DNA of 38,709 nucleotides from Ilumatobacteraceae bacterium (lineage in GTDB: Bacteria; Actinomycetota; Acidimicrobiia; Acidimicrobiales; Ilumatobacteraceae). This document shows, one piece after another, positions 29,908-38,017 of this stretch (within the stretch, counting starts at the first letter, position 1; each line of letters starts with the position of its first letter). Location: the NCBI GenBank assembly GCA_025451395.1, contig JANWKM010000052.1, positions 1 through 38,709 of the forward strand. The letters are read 5' to 3'. Made by a program: the position numbers and the translations under genes. The notes below the pieces were generated by a model. It did not search any database. It was not told the origin of the DNA and saw only the letters and a list, made by a program, of their open reading frames with translations.

Positions 29908-31188
29908 TCATCGCCCAATTCCGACGAGAGTGAAGCCGGCGTGCTGCCACGCGGTGCGATCGAGCAGGTTGCGACCATCAACCACGCTGCGCCCGGGCAT
30001 TGCAGCGGCAACGTCGGCGGGCGCGATCCATCGGAAGTCGTCCCACTCGGTCAACACAGCCAACACGTCCGCACCAACTATGGCACCTATTGCATCGGGG
30101 CTGATTGTGAGGTCGCCGGGAAGACCGGGCTTGGCAGCGTTGACCGTCGGATCGAATGCCCGAACAGTCGCGCCGGCCGCGATCAGTCTGTTGATAATGG
30201 CGATCGCCGGCGAATCGCGTAGGTCGTCAGTTCGAGCTTTGAAAGTGAGACCCCACACCGCGACGGTCTTACCGCCCAGCGAACCTCCGGCCGCGACGCG
30301 AATCTTGTCGGTGACGCGATCGAACTGTTCGTCGTTGACCGCGATCACGCCCGCGAGCAGATCGAACTCATAACCAGCCTCGGTCGCGATGTTCAACAAC
30401 GCGCGCGAGTCCTTCCCGAAACAGCTGCCACCCCAGCCGGGGCCGGGTCGTAGGTATTCGCTGCCGATGCGCTTGTCGTAACCGATGCCCACCATTACGT
30501 CGTCGACATCGGCGCCGACGCCTTCACAGATTGCAGCGATCGCGTTGACGAAGCTGAGTTTGGTTGCCAGGAACGCGTTGGCCGCGTACTTGATGGTCTC
30601 GGCGGACGCGGGGTCGGTGATGAGGACAGGCGGCCGAATCTCGTCGTACAGCGCAGCAACAGCGATGCCCGCCGCTCGGTCTTCGCAGCCGACCACGACT
30701 CGGTCGGGCCTCAAGAAGTCGTCGACCGCCGAGCCTTCGCGAAGAAACTCAGGATTGCTAACGACTCGCACGTCGGGACGCCGCAACACGCGCTCGACCA
30801 CACGCGTACTTCCGACGGGCACGGTGGACTTGTTGACGACGATGGCTTCGTAGGCAAGTGACTTGGCGATCTCGGCGCACGCTGCTTCCACATAGCTGAG
30901 GTCAGCGGAACCATCTTCGCCCTGAGGTGTGGGAACGCACAGGAAGACGATCTCGGCGTCGGTGACCGCTGCAGCCCCACCGACGACGAAGCGAAGGTTT
31001 CCTTTGTGCAGACCCTCCACCAACAACTCGTCGAGTCGGTGTTCGACGATCGGTACCTCGCCGCGGCTGAGCCGCGCCACCTTGTCGGCATCGGTATCGG
31101 CACACACCACTTCGTGACCGAGGTGCGCGAAGCACACGCCCGTCGTCAGGCCGACGTACCCTGTGCCGATGATTGCGAGACGCGTCAT
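29908..31188 (-). CDS. ugd: UDP-glucose 6-dehydrogenase
   Basis: A 426-residue enzyme that oxidises UDP-glucose to UDP-glucuronate with two NAD. LAIIGTGYVGLTTGVCFAHLGHEVVCAD is the N-terminal NAD loop, STVPVGSTR and NPEFLREGSAVDDFLRPDRVVVG are standard blocks, and GGSCFGKD places the catalytic cysteine at residue 256. AVWGLTFKARTDDLRDSPA opens the C-terminal domain. ATG 31188 overlaps the deacetylase stop by 4 bp (ATGA). The product is the substrate of Uxs, encoded on the other side of mazEF. Its expression seems tied to the deacetylase gene, which has lost its normal 5' end. The 60 bp after the stop hold the mazE promoter. Confidence 0.94.
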   Translation of the reverse strand: MTRLAIIGTGYVGLTTGVCFAHLGHEVVCADTDADKVARLSRGEVPIVEHRLDELLVEGLHKGNLRFVVGGAAAVTDAEIVFLCVPTPQGEDGSADLSYVEAACAEIAKSLAYEAIVVNKSTVPVGSTRVVERVLRRPDVRVVSNPEFLREGSAVDDFLRPDRVVVGCEDRAAGIAVAALYDEIRPPVLITDPASAETIKYAANAFLATKLSFVNAIAAICEGVGADVDDVMVGIGYDKRIGSEYLRPGPGWGGSCFGKDSRALLNIATEAGYEFDLLAGVIAVNDEQFDRVTDKIRVAAGGSLGGKTVAVWGLTFKARTDDLRDSPAIAIINRLIAAGATVRAFDPTVNAAKPGLPGDLTISPDAIGAIVGADVLAVLTEWDDFRWIAPADVAAAMPGRSVVDGRNLLDRTAWQHAGFTLVGIGR

Positions 31189-32087
31189 CGAGACGCGCCC
31201 CTTTCTGCACCGACGGGAGTGAAGCAACGCAGCTCATCGGTGAAGTCGGGGTCGCTCGCGAGCGCCGCCAGCGTGCGGACATCAGGACCCGACAGACGAC
31301 GAACCCTTTCAAGCATCAGCGCCCTACGAGCAAACAACAGCTTGGTGACGACGAGCGAGTGGCCCGCCGACCGATTGAACGGCTCGTCGACATCGAAGTC
31401 GTAAGGATGGGCATACACCCATCGACCGTCGGTGCGGGTGACGCGCTCCGCCAGGTTCACGACCATAGAGGGAACTAAGCGTAGGTACGCACCACCCAGA
31501 ACTGGTAGCCCGAGCGATCCAACAGCGAGAACGGGAGAGGGAAACTCGATCAATCCATTCGACCATTTGAAGGGCCGCTTGGGTGCGCCCCTGTAACCCG
31601 CCTGCGGATTCCACACCGGAAGCACACTCGAGGAATAGGTGAAGCCTGCGTCCTTGATCACATCCGGAGCCCACGGAGTCTTGCGCGTGAGTCCAAAGTA
31701 CGGGGCCCGAAAACCCACGGGCGGAGCGCCGAGTACGTCGGTCAGCACCTTGCGTCCTTGAGCTAGCTGCTCGGCCAAATTCGCTGCGCCCAGATCGCTG
31801 AGGAACTCGTGGGTTTGCCCGTGCAGTCCGATCTCATGGCCGGCGGCGGACAACTCACGCAGTTCATCAGCCCACGAATCAGCGAGTTCGCCTACAACAA
31901 AGAACGTTGCCTTGGTCCCCTGCTGCTCAAGCATCTTCAAAAGAGGTTGCAATGCCTCCCTGAAACGCGAGCTCTCCATCGCGGAGCCGTGATCCTCGAC
32001 ATCGACGGGATCATTGTTGCCACGTCCACGCCCGAGTTGACTGCCCCGGCGACGGCTTGTCTCGTCCAGGACATCATCGGTGCACAT
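31185..32087 (-). CDS. Polysaccharide deacetylase (NodB fold), 5' end rearranged
   Basis: The conserved part starts at DVEDHGSAMESSRFREAL, where DVED holds the metal- and base-binding aspartates. It continues with GTKATFFVVGELA, GHEIGLHGQTHE (HxxxH metal ligands), VGFRAPYFGLT and YSSSVLPVWNPQAG, all of the xylanase/chitin deacetylase family. Normal members begin about ten residues before DVED with a beta strand ending LTF. Here the sequence upstream is the antisense of a ketoacyl synthase gene. The 300-residue frame from ATG 32087 keeps DVED; the next ATG (31979) would remove it. No promoter-like box is seen. It may be crippled. The downstream ugd start overlaps its stop. Confidence 0.72.
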   Translation of the reverse strand: MCTDDVLDETSRRRGSQLGRGRGNNDPVDVEDHGSAMESSRFREALQPLLKMLEQQGTKATFFVVGELADSWADELRELSAAGHEIGLHGQTHEFLSDLGAANLAEQLAQGRKVLTDVLGAPPVGFRAPYFGLTRKTPWAPDVIKDAGFTYSSSVLPVWNPQAGYRGAPKRPFKWSNGLIEFPSPVLAVGSLGLPVLGGAYLRLVPSMVVNLAERVTRTDGRWVYAHPYDFDVDEPFNRSAGHSLVVTKLLFARRALMLERVRRLSGPDVRTLAALASDPDFTDELRCFTPVGAERGASR

Positions 32088-32726
32088 AACGGCGCGTTTG
32101 CCTTCGATGTGCAGGCCGTGTGCAGTGGGTTCATCTACAGCCTCGGTATCGCGGCCGCGGCGATTACTGCAAGCGCTGCCGATCGAATTCTTGTCATCGG
32201 CGCGGACACTTTCTCAACGATCACGGATTGGAACGATCGATCATGTGTGTTCTTCGGCGACGGAGCTGGTGCGGTCGTGGTCGGTCGCGACGAACTCAGG
32301 ACCGGACTGCTATCCCTCGTACTGCACGCTGACGGCCGCGGTCGGGAGGGATTCTCCGTTCCGAAGGGATCCCCAACCTTCGTGATGAACGCGCAATCGG
32401 TCTACAAGACGGGTATTGATGTTTTGCCTGAAGCCATCGGGGAAGCCCTCGCCCTCGCTGAGCTCGCCATCGACGATGTCGACTGTGTCATTCCCCACCA
32501 ACCATCACGCCGTGTCCTTGATGAGACGGCCTCTCGTCTCGGTATCGCGACCCACATGGTCCGCAAGAATATGGATCGGTTCGCGAACACGGCAGGTGCA
32601 ACAGTGCCTTTGCTTTTGGACGAAACCGTCAGAGGCGGTGAGATCAGCAACGGCGACACCGTCGTTATGGCCGCGGTGGGTAGTGGCTGGACCTGGGGAG
32701 CGGCTGTGTATCGGTGGCAGTCATGA
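31989..32726 (+). pseudogene. 3-oxoacyl-ACP synthase III, N-terminally truncated
   Basis: Homology to FabH-like enzymes starts abruptly at ILDIDGIIVATSTPELTAPATACLVQ. Then come DVQAVCSGFIY with the nucleophilic Cys (residue 45 counted from GTG 31989; normally near 112), IPHQPSRRVLDE with the His and FANTAGATVPL with the Asn. The catalytic triad is intact, but about 67 N-terminal residues are missing, including one strand-rich half of the fold. The open frame continues upstream only through the antisense of the deacetylase gene. No promoter or Shine-Dalgarno is evident. The stop overlaps the SDR start (ATGA), showing it was once the first or middle gene of an operon. Probably inactive. Confidence 0.75.
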
Positions 32727-33466
32727 CCGAGCAACGCCGTCGTGTGCTCGTTGCTGCTGGCAACAGCGGTCTGGGCTTGGGCCTTCTCGATCGACTCTTT
32801 GACGACGGCACATACGACTTGTTCGCAACCTACCGCAGAGGGCCAAACGGACTGATCGAGAAGTTCGCCGCTCACGGACTCGATCCCGAGCGCACGGTAT
32901 TGCGAGCCGATCTCATCAACTACGACGATGTTCAGACGGTCGTCGATCAGGCTGCTGCTGGTGGCCCGCTGTGGGGAATCGTGAACATGGCGGGCACCGC
33001 ATCGGCGCAACGCCTCGCCAAGATGGACCCGACGGAAATTCGCACTGTCCTGCTCGACAACTGCCTCTCCGCGATGTATCTCACCAAGGCCGGAGTCAAT
33101 GCGTTCCAGTCGAACGGAATTGGCGGCGGCCGAATCATTCACCTCTCCTCCGTCACCGTGCGTCGCGTCGTTCCAGGCGTCGCTGCGTACAACGCTGCCA
33201 AGGGCGCGGTCGAGGGACTTGTCCGCGGTGCGGCCGAAGAACTTGGGCGGTCGGGCAGCACGATCAACGCGTTGCGACTCGGGTACTTCGACGCGGGGAT
33301 GTCCGCGCATGTTCCACCGGCAATTCTCGAACGGGTCGTTGCTGGAACCGCGTCGCATCGCCTCGGTTCCTCCAACGACTTGGCATCGGCGGTTCGACAT
33401 CTACTGAGTGCCGAGGCGGCATTCATCAACGGCGCCGTCATCGAACTCGACGGTGGACTGATGTGA
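32723..33466 (+). CDS. SDR-family reductase (FabG-like)
   Basis: A 247-residue classical short-chain dehydrogenase. VLVAAGNSGLGLGLLDRL replaces the typical TGxxxGIG loop, GIVNMAGTA stands for NNAG, HLSSVT carries the catalytic Ser near 142, and YNAAK gives Tyr156 and Lys160. NALRLGYFDAGMS and INGAVIELDGGLM close the fold. Placed right after a ketoacyl synthase and before an acyltransferase, it probably reduces a short 3-oxoacyl-ACP or -CoA to the 3-hydroxyacyl form (inference). ATG 32723 overlaps the upstream stop (ATGA) and its own stop overlaps the next start (GTGA). The gene itself looks intact even though the synthase is truncated. Confidence 0.85.
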   Translation: MTEQRRRVLVAAGNSGLGLGLLDRLFDDGTYDLFATYRRGPNGLIEKFAAHGLDPERTVLRADLINYDDVQTVVDQAAAGGPLWGIVNMAGTASAQRLAKMDPTEIRTVLLDNCLSAMYLTKAGVNAFQSNGIGGGRIIHLSSVTVRRVVPGVAAYNAAKGAVEGLVRGAAEELGRSGSTINALRLGYFDAGMSAHVPPAILERVVAGTASHRLGSSNDLASAVRHLLSAEAAFINGAVIELDGGLM

Positions 33467-34512
33467 CGTTCACTTTTCGGCCGCTTCGACTTCCGGACGA
33501 CGAGAAAATTTTGCTAGATCTGTTGCTGCTCGGTTTTCCGGAACTCGCAGGGACGGTTGCGGGCACGCTCGAACACGTTCGGTGGAAGTTTTCTCGATCG
33601 ACGCAACACGATCTTTGTCTCGTCGGTTTCGACGGCGAGCGCGCCGTGTCGTTCTACGGCGTGATTCCACAGACTTACAAGATCGACGGCAAAGAACGTC
33701 AGATCGGGCTCGTAGTAGACGTGATGTCGCATCCCGAGGTTCGCCGACAGGGTCTGTTCGAGCTAACAGGTCGCGCGGCCATGCACAACCTTGCCGCACG
33801 ACCAATCGAGGGCGTGGAGGGATTTCCCATACGTGACGACGTGATGCCCGGTCACCTCAAGGTCGGCTGGGCAGTTGGGTTCCCGTTGCCGGTCTACGTG
33901 TTGCCCACCGGGTGGCGCCCGGCCACATTCGATGGCGCGCCTCGTTGGTTGGCCGCCTTCGCGCTCTGTGGACTCGCGTACCGGAGCCTCACCAAGCCGT
34001 TGCGCCGGCACAACCTTGGAACAACACGACGACTGACCGTCGAGCAATTTGTCGGCGACTCAGCGGCACAACGCTTGAGCACACTGCAACGCGGCTCCCG
34101 CCTTGTCCGCTCGGCGGACTTCATGCGATGGAGACTCTCGCGACCGGGTGCCGAGTACGCGTGCCTCGTGTGCGAATCCCAGCATGCCGAGGGTTACGCC
34201 ATCATGCGCAATCTTCCCTTGCGAGGAATACCCACCGCCGTCGTGCTGGACATGGTCGTGACCGGAAAACAGGGGATCCGAATGATGGCCGATGCATTGG
34301 TCGAGTATGCACGGGGTGAGCGTCTAACTACGATCGCGATGTGCGCCAATCCGGCACACGCAAAACAGCTACGTCTCGGTCGTGTCGGGTTTCTACGTGC
34401 GCCAATGAAGTTCACGTTGATTCACCGGTCCACATCGGAGCAACCCGTCAGTATGTGGTTTCAGGATGAGTCGAAATGGCAAATGTCGTGGATTGACAGT
34501 GACACCACGTGA
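33463..34512 (+). CDS. GNAT-type acyltransferase
   Basis: A 349-residue protein. The first ~170 residues form a GNAT domain: FRPLRLPDDEKILLDLL at the start and IGLVVDVMSHPEVRRQGLFELTGRAA, the VxxHPxxRRxG acyl-CoA-binding loop, at about 80-105. A second region (~200-349; LVRSADFMRWRLSRPGAEYACLV, then GIRMMADALVEYARGERLTTIAM) looks like a further GNAT-like lobe. GTG 33463 overlaps the SDR stop by 4 bp. With the KAS III and SDR neighbours, the likely reaction is N-acylation of an amino sugar with a hydroxyacyl group, as proposed for viosamine-type modification loci. No aminotransferase or acyl carrier protein is in the window, so this remains inference. Confidence 0.75.
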   Translation: MTFTFRPLRLPDDEKILLDLLLLGFPELAGTVAGTLEHVRWKFSRSTQHDLCLVGFDGERAVSFYGVIPQTYKIDGKERQIGLVVDVMSHPEVRRQGLFELTGRAAMHNLAARPIEGVEGFPIRDDVMPGHLKVGWAVGFPLPVYVLPTGWRPATFDGAPRWLAAFALCGLAYRSLTKPLRRHNLGTTRRLTVEQFVGDSAAQRLSTLQRGSRLVRSADFMRWRLSRPGAEYACLVCESQHAEGYAIMRNLPLRGIPTAVVLDMVVTGKQGIRMMADALVEYARGERLTTIAMCANPAHAKQLRLGRVGFLRAPMKFTLIHRSTSEQPVSMWFQDESKWQMSWIDSDTT

Positions 34513-34525
34513 CGGTGCAGTCGCC

Positions 34526-34909
34526 TTATTCACGGCCGCGTCGCGGGGACGGATTGGGATCTGCAGCGCGAAGCGCCTCGATGCGTTGCTCAAGCAACGC
34601 GTTTCGTTCCGCCAGTGTACGGGTCCGCTCGAGGAGGCCCGAGACCGTGATCGATAGTTGCACCGTCAGCGCCAGAAATGCAATCGCGGCTACGGCGATG
34701 ACTAAGGCATTTGACGAGACACCGATGAAGTCGGCGATCGGTCCGACGAGACCGGTAAGCAACCCGCCGATCATGATGCAGACACCAACGAACAACCATC
34801 CAAGCGTGTAGCGCATGGTGAGCCAACCATTACGACTGATCAGGAGAATGCCGGCACAGAAGGAGAGACCACCGACAATCAACACCGCTACCTGCGTGAT
34901 TTGATTCAC
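34526..34909 (-). CDS. DUF2304-family membrane protein
   Basis: A 127-residue protein with three hydrophobic helices: one at the N-terminus, a second around WLFVGVCIMIGGLLTGLVG and a third around LVIAVAAIAFLALTVQL. A charged helix follows (LLERTRTLAERNALLEQRIEALR). This is the layout of DUF2304, which is commonly encoded beside DPM1-like GT2 genes and may anchor the transferase or help handle its lipid product. ATG 34909 overlaps the GT2 stop by 4 bp (ATGA). It ends 13 bp from the convergent GNAT gene. Confidence 0.82.
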   Translation of the reverse strand: MNQITQVAVLIVGGLSFCAGILLISRNGWLTMRYTLGWLFVGVCIMIGGLLTGLVGPIADFIGVSSNALVIAVAAIAFLALTVQLSITVSGLLERTRTLAERNALLEQRIEALRAADPNPSPRRGRE

Positions 34910-35625
34910 GACCGAAACTCGCGGTATTGATGGCTCGACCCGATGACCAGCGCCAGTAGCGCCCGAACTAGATAACGCATCGATGCGCTCGTGCCAGCCG
35001 AGGCGGTTCCCCCTGCGCGCTCTCGCATGATGACGGGCATCTCACCGATGCGGTAACCCTGTCGTCCAGCCTGCACCAACACCTCGAAAGTATCGCCGAG
35101 ATAGTGGGTGGGGTATGCCCTGGCAAACTCGGAAAGCAAAGGCTCGCGGATGACCCGAAAGCCCGACGATGCATCAGTCATCCGAGTTCCTGCTGCTTTG
35201 GTAGCAATTCTCGATAGCAACCGCATCGGAATTCGTCGCAAGAACGTCGATCGATATCCGCTGTTCGAGGCGAAGCGACTACCAACGAGCAGGTGGACGT
35301 CGAGTTTCTCCGCTTCGCCGATCATTGCTTGAAGTTCTGCCGGATCATGCTGCCCGTCGGCGTCGCACTGAATTGCCGTGTTGTACCCATTCTCAACGGC
35401 CCAGCGAAAACCGCATCGCAGGGCTCCACCGACACCGAGATTGAACGGCAATTTCAGAGTGGCCGCACCCGCCTCGCGAGCGACTCGCTCCGTTTCATCA
35501 CCCGAGCCATCGTCGACCACGACAACAGGTAGTCCGCCGCTGACAATCGCCCGCACCACAGCGCCGACTGTCGCAACCTCGTTGAACGCCGGAACGATCA
35601 CAACAGACCGTGATTGCGTCGTCAT
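34906..35625 (-). CDS. GT2 glycosyltransferase, polyprenyl-phosphate sugar synthase type
   Basis: A 239-residue DPM1-like enzyme. VVIVPAFNEVATVGAVVRAI, VVVVDDGSGDET, IQCDADGQHDPAEL (the DADG metal site, about residues 87-100) and GSRF with DASSGFRVI are all canonical. Unlike the GT2 at 4296-5006, the metal motif is complete. It would charge polyprenyl phosphate with a sugar for the GT-C enzyme encoded at the head of this unit. ATG 35625 overlaps the methyltransferase stop (ATGA), and the DUF2304 start overlaps its own stop. Four genes are thus linked by 4-bp overlaps. Confidence 0.9.
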   Translation of the reverse strand: MTTQSRSVVIVPAFNEVATVGAVVRAIVSGGLPVVVVDDGSGDETERVAREAGAATLKLPFNLGVGGALRCGFRWAVENGYNTAIQCDADGQHDPAELQAMIGEAEKLDVHLLVGSRFASNSGYRSTFLRRIPMRLLSRIATKAAGTRMTDASSGFRVIREPLLSEFARAYPTHYLGDTFEVLVQAGRQGYRIGEMPVIMRERAGGTASAGTSASMRYLVRALLALVIGSSHQYREFRS

Positions 35626-36356
35626 CGTTCAGAATCAGCGACAGTTTCGCCGGGCTCGGTCACCGACTTCGTAATTTGAAAGGTGTAGTAGAGGTTGAAA
35701 TTCCAGCTCGGCAACGGTTGCGCCGGGAAACGGTGAACGCGCACCGAATCGTGACGAAATACAGCGTTGATCATCGCGGCAATAGACGCCACATGATTGC
35801 GATGATCACGAGCGTTGAGGTACCGGATGTCGGTCTTGCTCATTCCGAGGCGTTTCGCGGCTCGGAACGTTGTCACCAACCGACCTGCGCGCCAAAGCAC
35901 ACCCGGATCGCACGGCAAGAAAATGGAGAGCACGCCGCCGGGTTTCACAACGGCGCGCCAACGATCCAATGCCTGATCGGGGCCGGGCAGGTGGTGCAAC
36001 AAGCACATTGAGATGAGGCGGTCCACTGAGCTGTCCGCAACGTTCGTCAAGAACTGTGCGTCGCTAACGAGAAACTCCACGGGTCGGTCGGGTCGGCTTG
36101 CCTGGCCCGCCGCGTCACGAGCCGATTGGGAGTCGTTGATATCGAGCATCACGTAGCGCTTGAAGTTGTGGCGTACGTGCTTCAGGTGCTCGGCATTCGT
36201 CGCCCCGAGTTCCAGAACGTTGGCGAAGTAACCGGTAGTCCACGGACGCTCCAGCGAACGATGAAATTGTCGCTGCATCGCACCCCCAGCGCCCTGATAC
36301 ACAACCTCGTCGTAGTGGTCTGCGTAATACGCAGATAGGTCGCTCGGTAGGCTCAC
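35622..36356 (-). CDS. SAM-dependent methyltransferase (Methyltransf_11 type)
   Basis: A 244-residue protein. NVLELGATNAEHLKHV (about residues 45-60) is motif I with alanine replacing one glycine. YVMLDIND supplies the acidic end of strand 2, and VDRLISMCLLHHLPGPDQALDRWRAVVKPGGVLSIFLP contains the motif IV to post-III region. I use GTG 36356, which overlaps the stop of the membrane gene (GTGA), not longer frames that run inside that gene. Substrate unknown; the context suggests a lipid-linked sugar or glycan. Confidence 0.8.
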   Translation of the reverse strand: MSLPSDLSAYYADHYDEVVYQGAGGAMQRQFHRSLERPWTTGYFANVLELGATNAEHLKHVRHNFKRYVMLDINDSQSARDAAGQASRPDRPVEFLVSDAQFLTNVADSSVDRLISMCLLHHLPGPDQALDRWRAVVKPGGVLSIFLPCDPGVLWRAGRLVTTFRAAKRLGMSKTDIRYLNARDHRNHVASIAAMINAVFRHDSVRVHRFPAQPLPSWNFNLYYTFQITKSVTEPGETVADSER

Positions 36357-37963
36357 GGCACGCGCAACTTCTTGAGGAGCAACACAGCCGCGATCAACGC
36401 ACCCGCCGGTACGAGCAGGAAGAGGTAAGCCCACGGTGAGGTTCCGGTCGTTGGCCACCATGCCCACCACATGTCGAGTTCGACAGAACGTCCGTACCAG
36501 TGAATTCGTTCGTCGTACGGCACGGGCAACGGCGTTATGCCACCATCCTGACCCTGCAAGCGATCGATCGTGTTGTTGAACAAGTCGGGAATGCTGCGCA
36601 CGTGCAGTATCAGGGGTGACGATCGTGGTTGAAAGTCCCACGCTACATATTGCTGCACCGGCGTCAGGGTCTCCGTCGAGTCCATGTTGTGCGTTACCGC
36701 GAGCGCCTGGTCCCAATACACACCGTTGAAGTACATCGTGCTACCGAGCAAGGCAGGGACGAGGAACCCGATCGCTGCAGCAACCTTCACTCCACGGAAC
36801 CACTCGCGACCGGAGTCGATGACGGGAGCAAGCAGCGCGACGAATAGGGGCAACACAGGGATGAGGTATCGCGGACCGTACGCGTTCTCGCCCGACCAGA
36901 TCTGGAACCGCGCGTAAACGGCCAGGTGAGCAACCACAATTCCAGCGACGAATAACACGTAACGCCGACTTGCAATGAAAGACCGGCGCAACGCGAAGAA
37001 ACTGACGATGCACACAGGTGCATACCACAGCAAGCCCTTGCCAGGACTGAGGAAGAGTCCGAAGAACCCCTCGTAAATCGGTGTGGCATATGACATGTTG
37101 CTGTAGCCGTTGTCGAGCACACTGCCGAAACGGATGTACGCGTTGACGGCGAAAAGTAACGCCGGGATGATCCCTCCGACGAGGAACGCAATCGTCTGAC
37201 GCACGCGACTTGGCGCACCTTCGGGTTGCGTGAATGCGAGACCCACCACCAAGAAAACGGGAACGAACAGCATCGTGCTACTTCGCGTCAGTACAACCGA
37301 GCCAGCGAGTGCGCCGACGAGCGCCGCTTTTCGCAATGTCGGCGCGCGCCACCAGTGGACGGCCGCGAGCGTTGCTGCCGTCAGCATCAATGCCGTTCCC
37401 GGCTCGCTGAAATCAGTCTGCGAGTGCGGCCACGCCCATGTACCTACTCCGAACGCGAGGGCGAGCAGGGCCGCCGATCGGCGCGATGCTCGCAACGAAC
37501 GACACAGCAGATACAGAAGTCCCCCAGTCAGCGCCGTCATCACCGAATTGGCGGAGAGATAAACAAGCCTCAGCACAGCCTCCCGGCTCTCGGCGGGGAA
37601 TGGAGTTGACACAATTCGACCCGCGACGTATCCCGGGAGGAAGAGAAGCAACGTGCCAATTGGTGCCGCCGTGGTGCCATTCCCGTTCTTGTTCGGAACG
37701 GTGAACACGATGTCGTCCATGTCGGGCTCGGGATCCAAAATCGTCGTACCATGCGCAAGTGCTCGCGTGCCGGCGAGATAGATCTCGCCGTCGACGGAAT
37801 AGGTGTGGCCGCCCATCGTGAGCAGGTATACGCCGAGCAGAAACAGCACGATCATCGTCGCGATTCGACGGTCTCGATGCTCGAATATCGGTAGACGACG
37901 ATTCGCGGTCGACTCGTCAACGTCGTCGTCGATGGAAGCGGTCTGAAGATCCCCGGTCGTCAT
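36353..37963 (-). CDS. GT-C-like integral membrane protein
   Basis: A 536-residue protein: a ~35-residue charged cytoplasmic start, then about eleven membrane helices. GGHTYSVDGEIYLAGTRAL (about residues 51-69) provides the acidic first-loop DGE motif. FLSPGKGLLWYAPV and IWSGENAYGPRYLIPVLPL (about 300-375) are shared with the 12360-13712 protein. It is the first gene of the methyltransferase/GT2/DUF2304 unit, whose DPM1-like enzyme could make its donor. ATG 37963 is preceded by TAGTCT at 8 bases. Catalytic role inferred from family features only. Confidence 0.75.
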   Translation of the reverse strand: MTTGDLQTASIDDDVDESTANRRLPIFEHRDRRIATMIVLFLLGVYLLTMGGHTYSVDGEIYLAGTRALAHGTTILDPEPDMDDIVFTVPNKNGNGTTAAPIGTLLLFLPGYVAGRIVSTPFPAESREAVLRLVYLSANSVMTALTGGLLYLLCRSLRASRRSAALLALAFGVGTWAWPHSQTDFSEPGTALMLTAATLAAVHWWRAPTLRKAALVGALAGSVVLTRSSTMLFVPVFLVVGLAFTQPEGAPSRVRQTIAFLVGGIIPALLFAVNAYIRFGSVLDNGYSNMSYATPIYEGFFGLFLSPGKGLLWYAPVCIVSFFALRRSFIASRRYVLFVAGIVVAHLAVYARFQIWSGENAYGPRYLIPVLPLFVALLAPVIDSGREWFRGVKVAAAIGFLVPALLGSTMYFNGVYWDQALAVTHNMDSTETLTPVQQYVAWDFQPRSSPLILHVRSIPDLFNNTIDRLQGQDGGITPLPVPYDERIHWYGRSVELDMWWAWWPTTGTSPWAYLFLLVPAGALIAAVLLLKKLRVP

Positions 37964-37971
37964 CGGGCCTC

Positions 37972-37977
37972 AGACTA
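37972..37977 (-). promoter_or_regulatory. -10 box TAGTCT, leaderless start at 37963
   Basis: TAGTCT on the minus strand, 8 bases before ATG 37963, with no Shine-Dalgarno. It is divergent from 38005-38010. Confidence 0.45.
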
Positions 37978-38004
37978 GGTCACCGTTGATCTCGGCCCCC
38001 TGTG

Positions 38005-38010
38005 TAACCT
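38005..38010 (+). promoter_or_regulatory. -10 box TAACCT, leaderless start at 38018
   Basis: TAACCT, 7 bases before ATG 38018. It supports the start of the last, partial gene. Confidence 0.4.
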
Positions 38011-38017
38011 CGGCCGA

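Noticed and set aside
31809-31988. Apparent 60-codon N-terminal extension of the KAS III remnant
   Set aside because: It is the antisense of the deacetylase coding sequence and shows no KAS III similarity.
32402-33400. A 332-codon minus-strand frame opposite the KAS III and SDR genes
   Set aside because: Spans two genes antisense and carries no domain.
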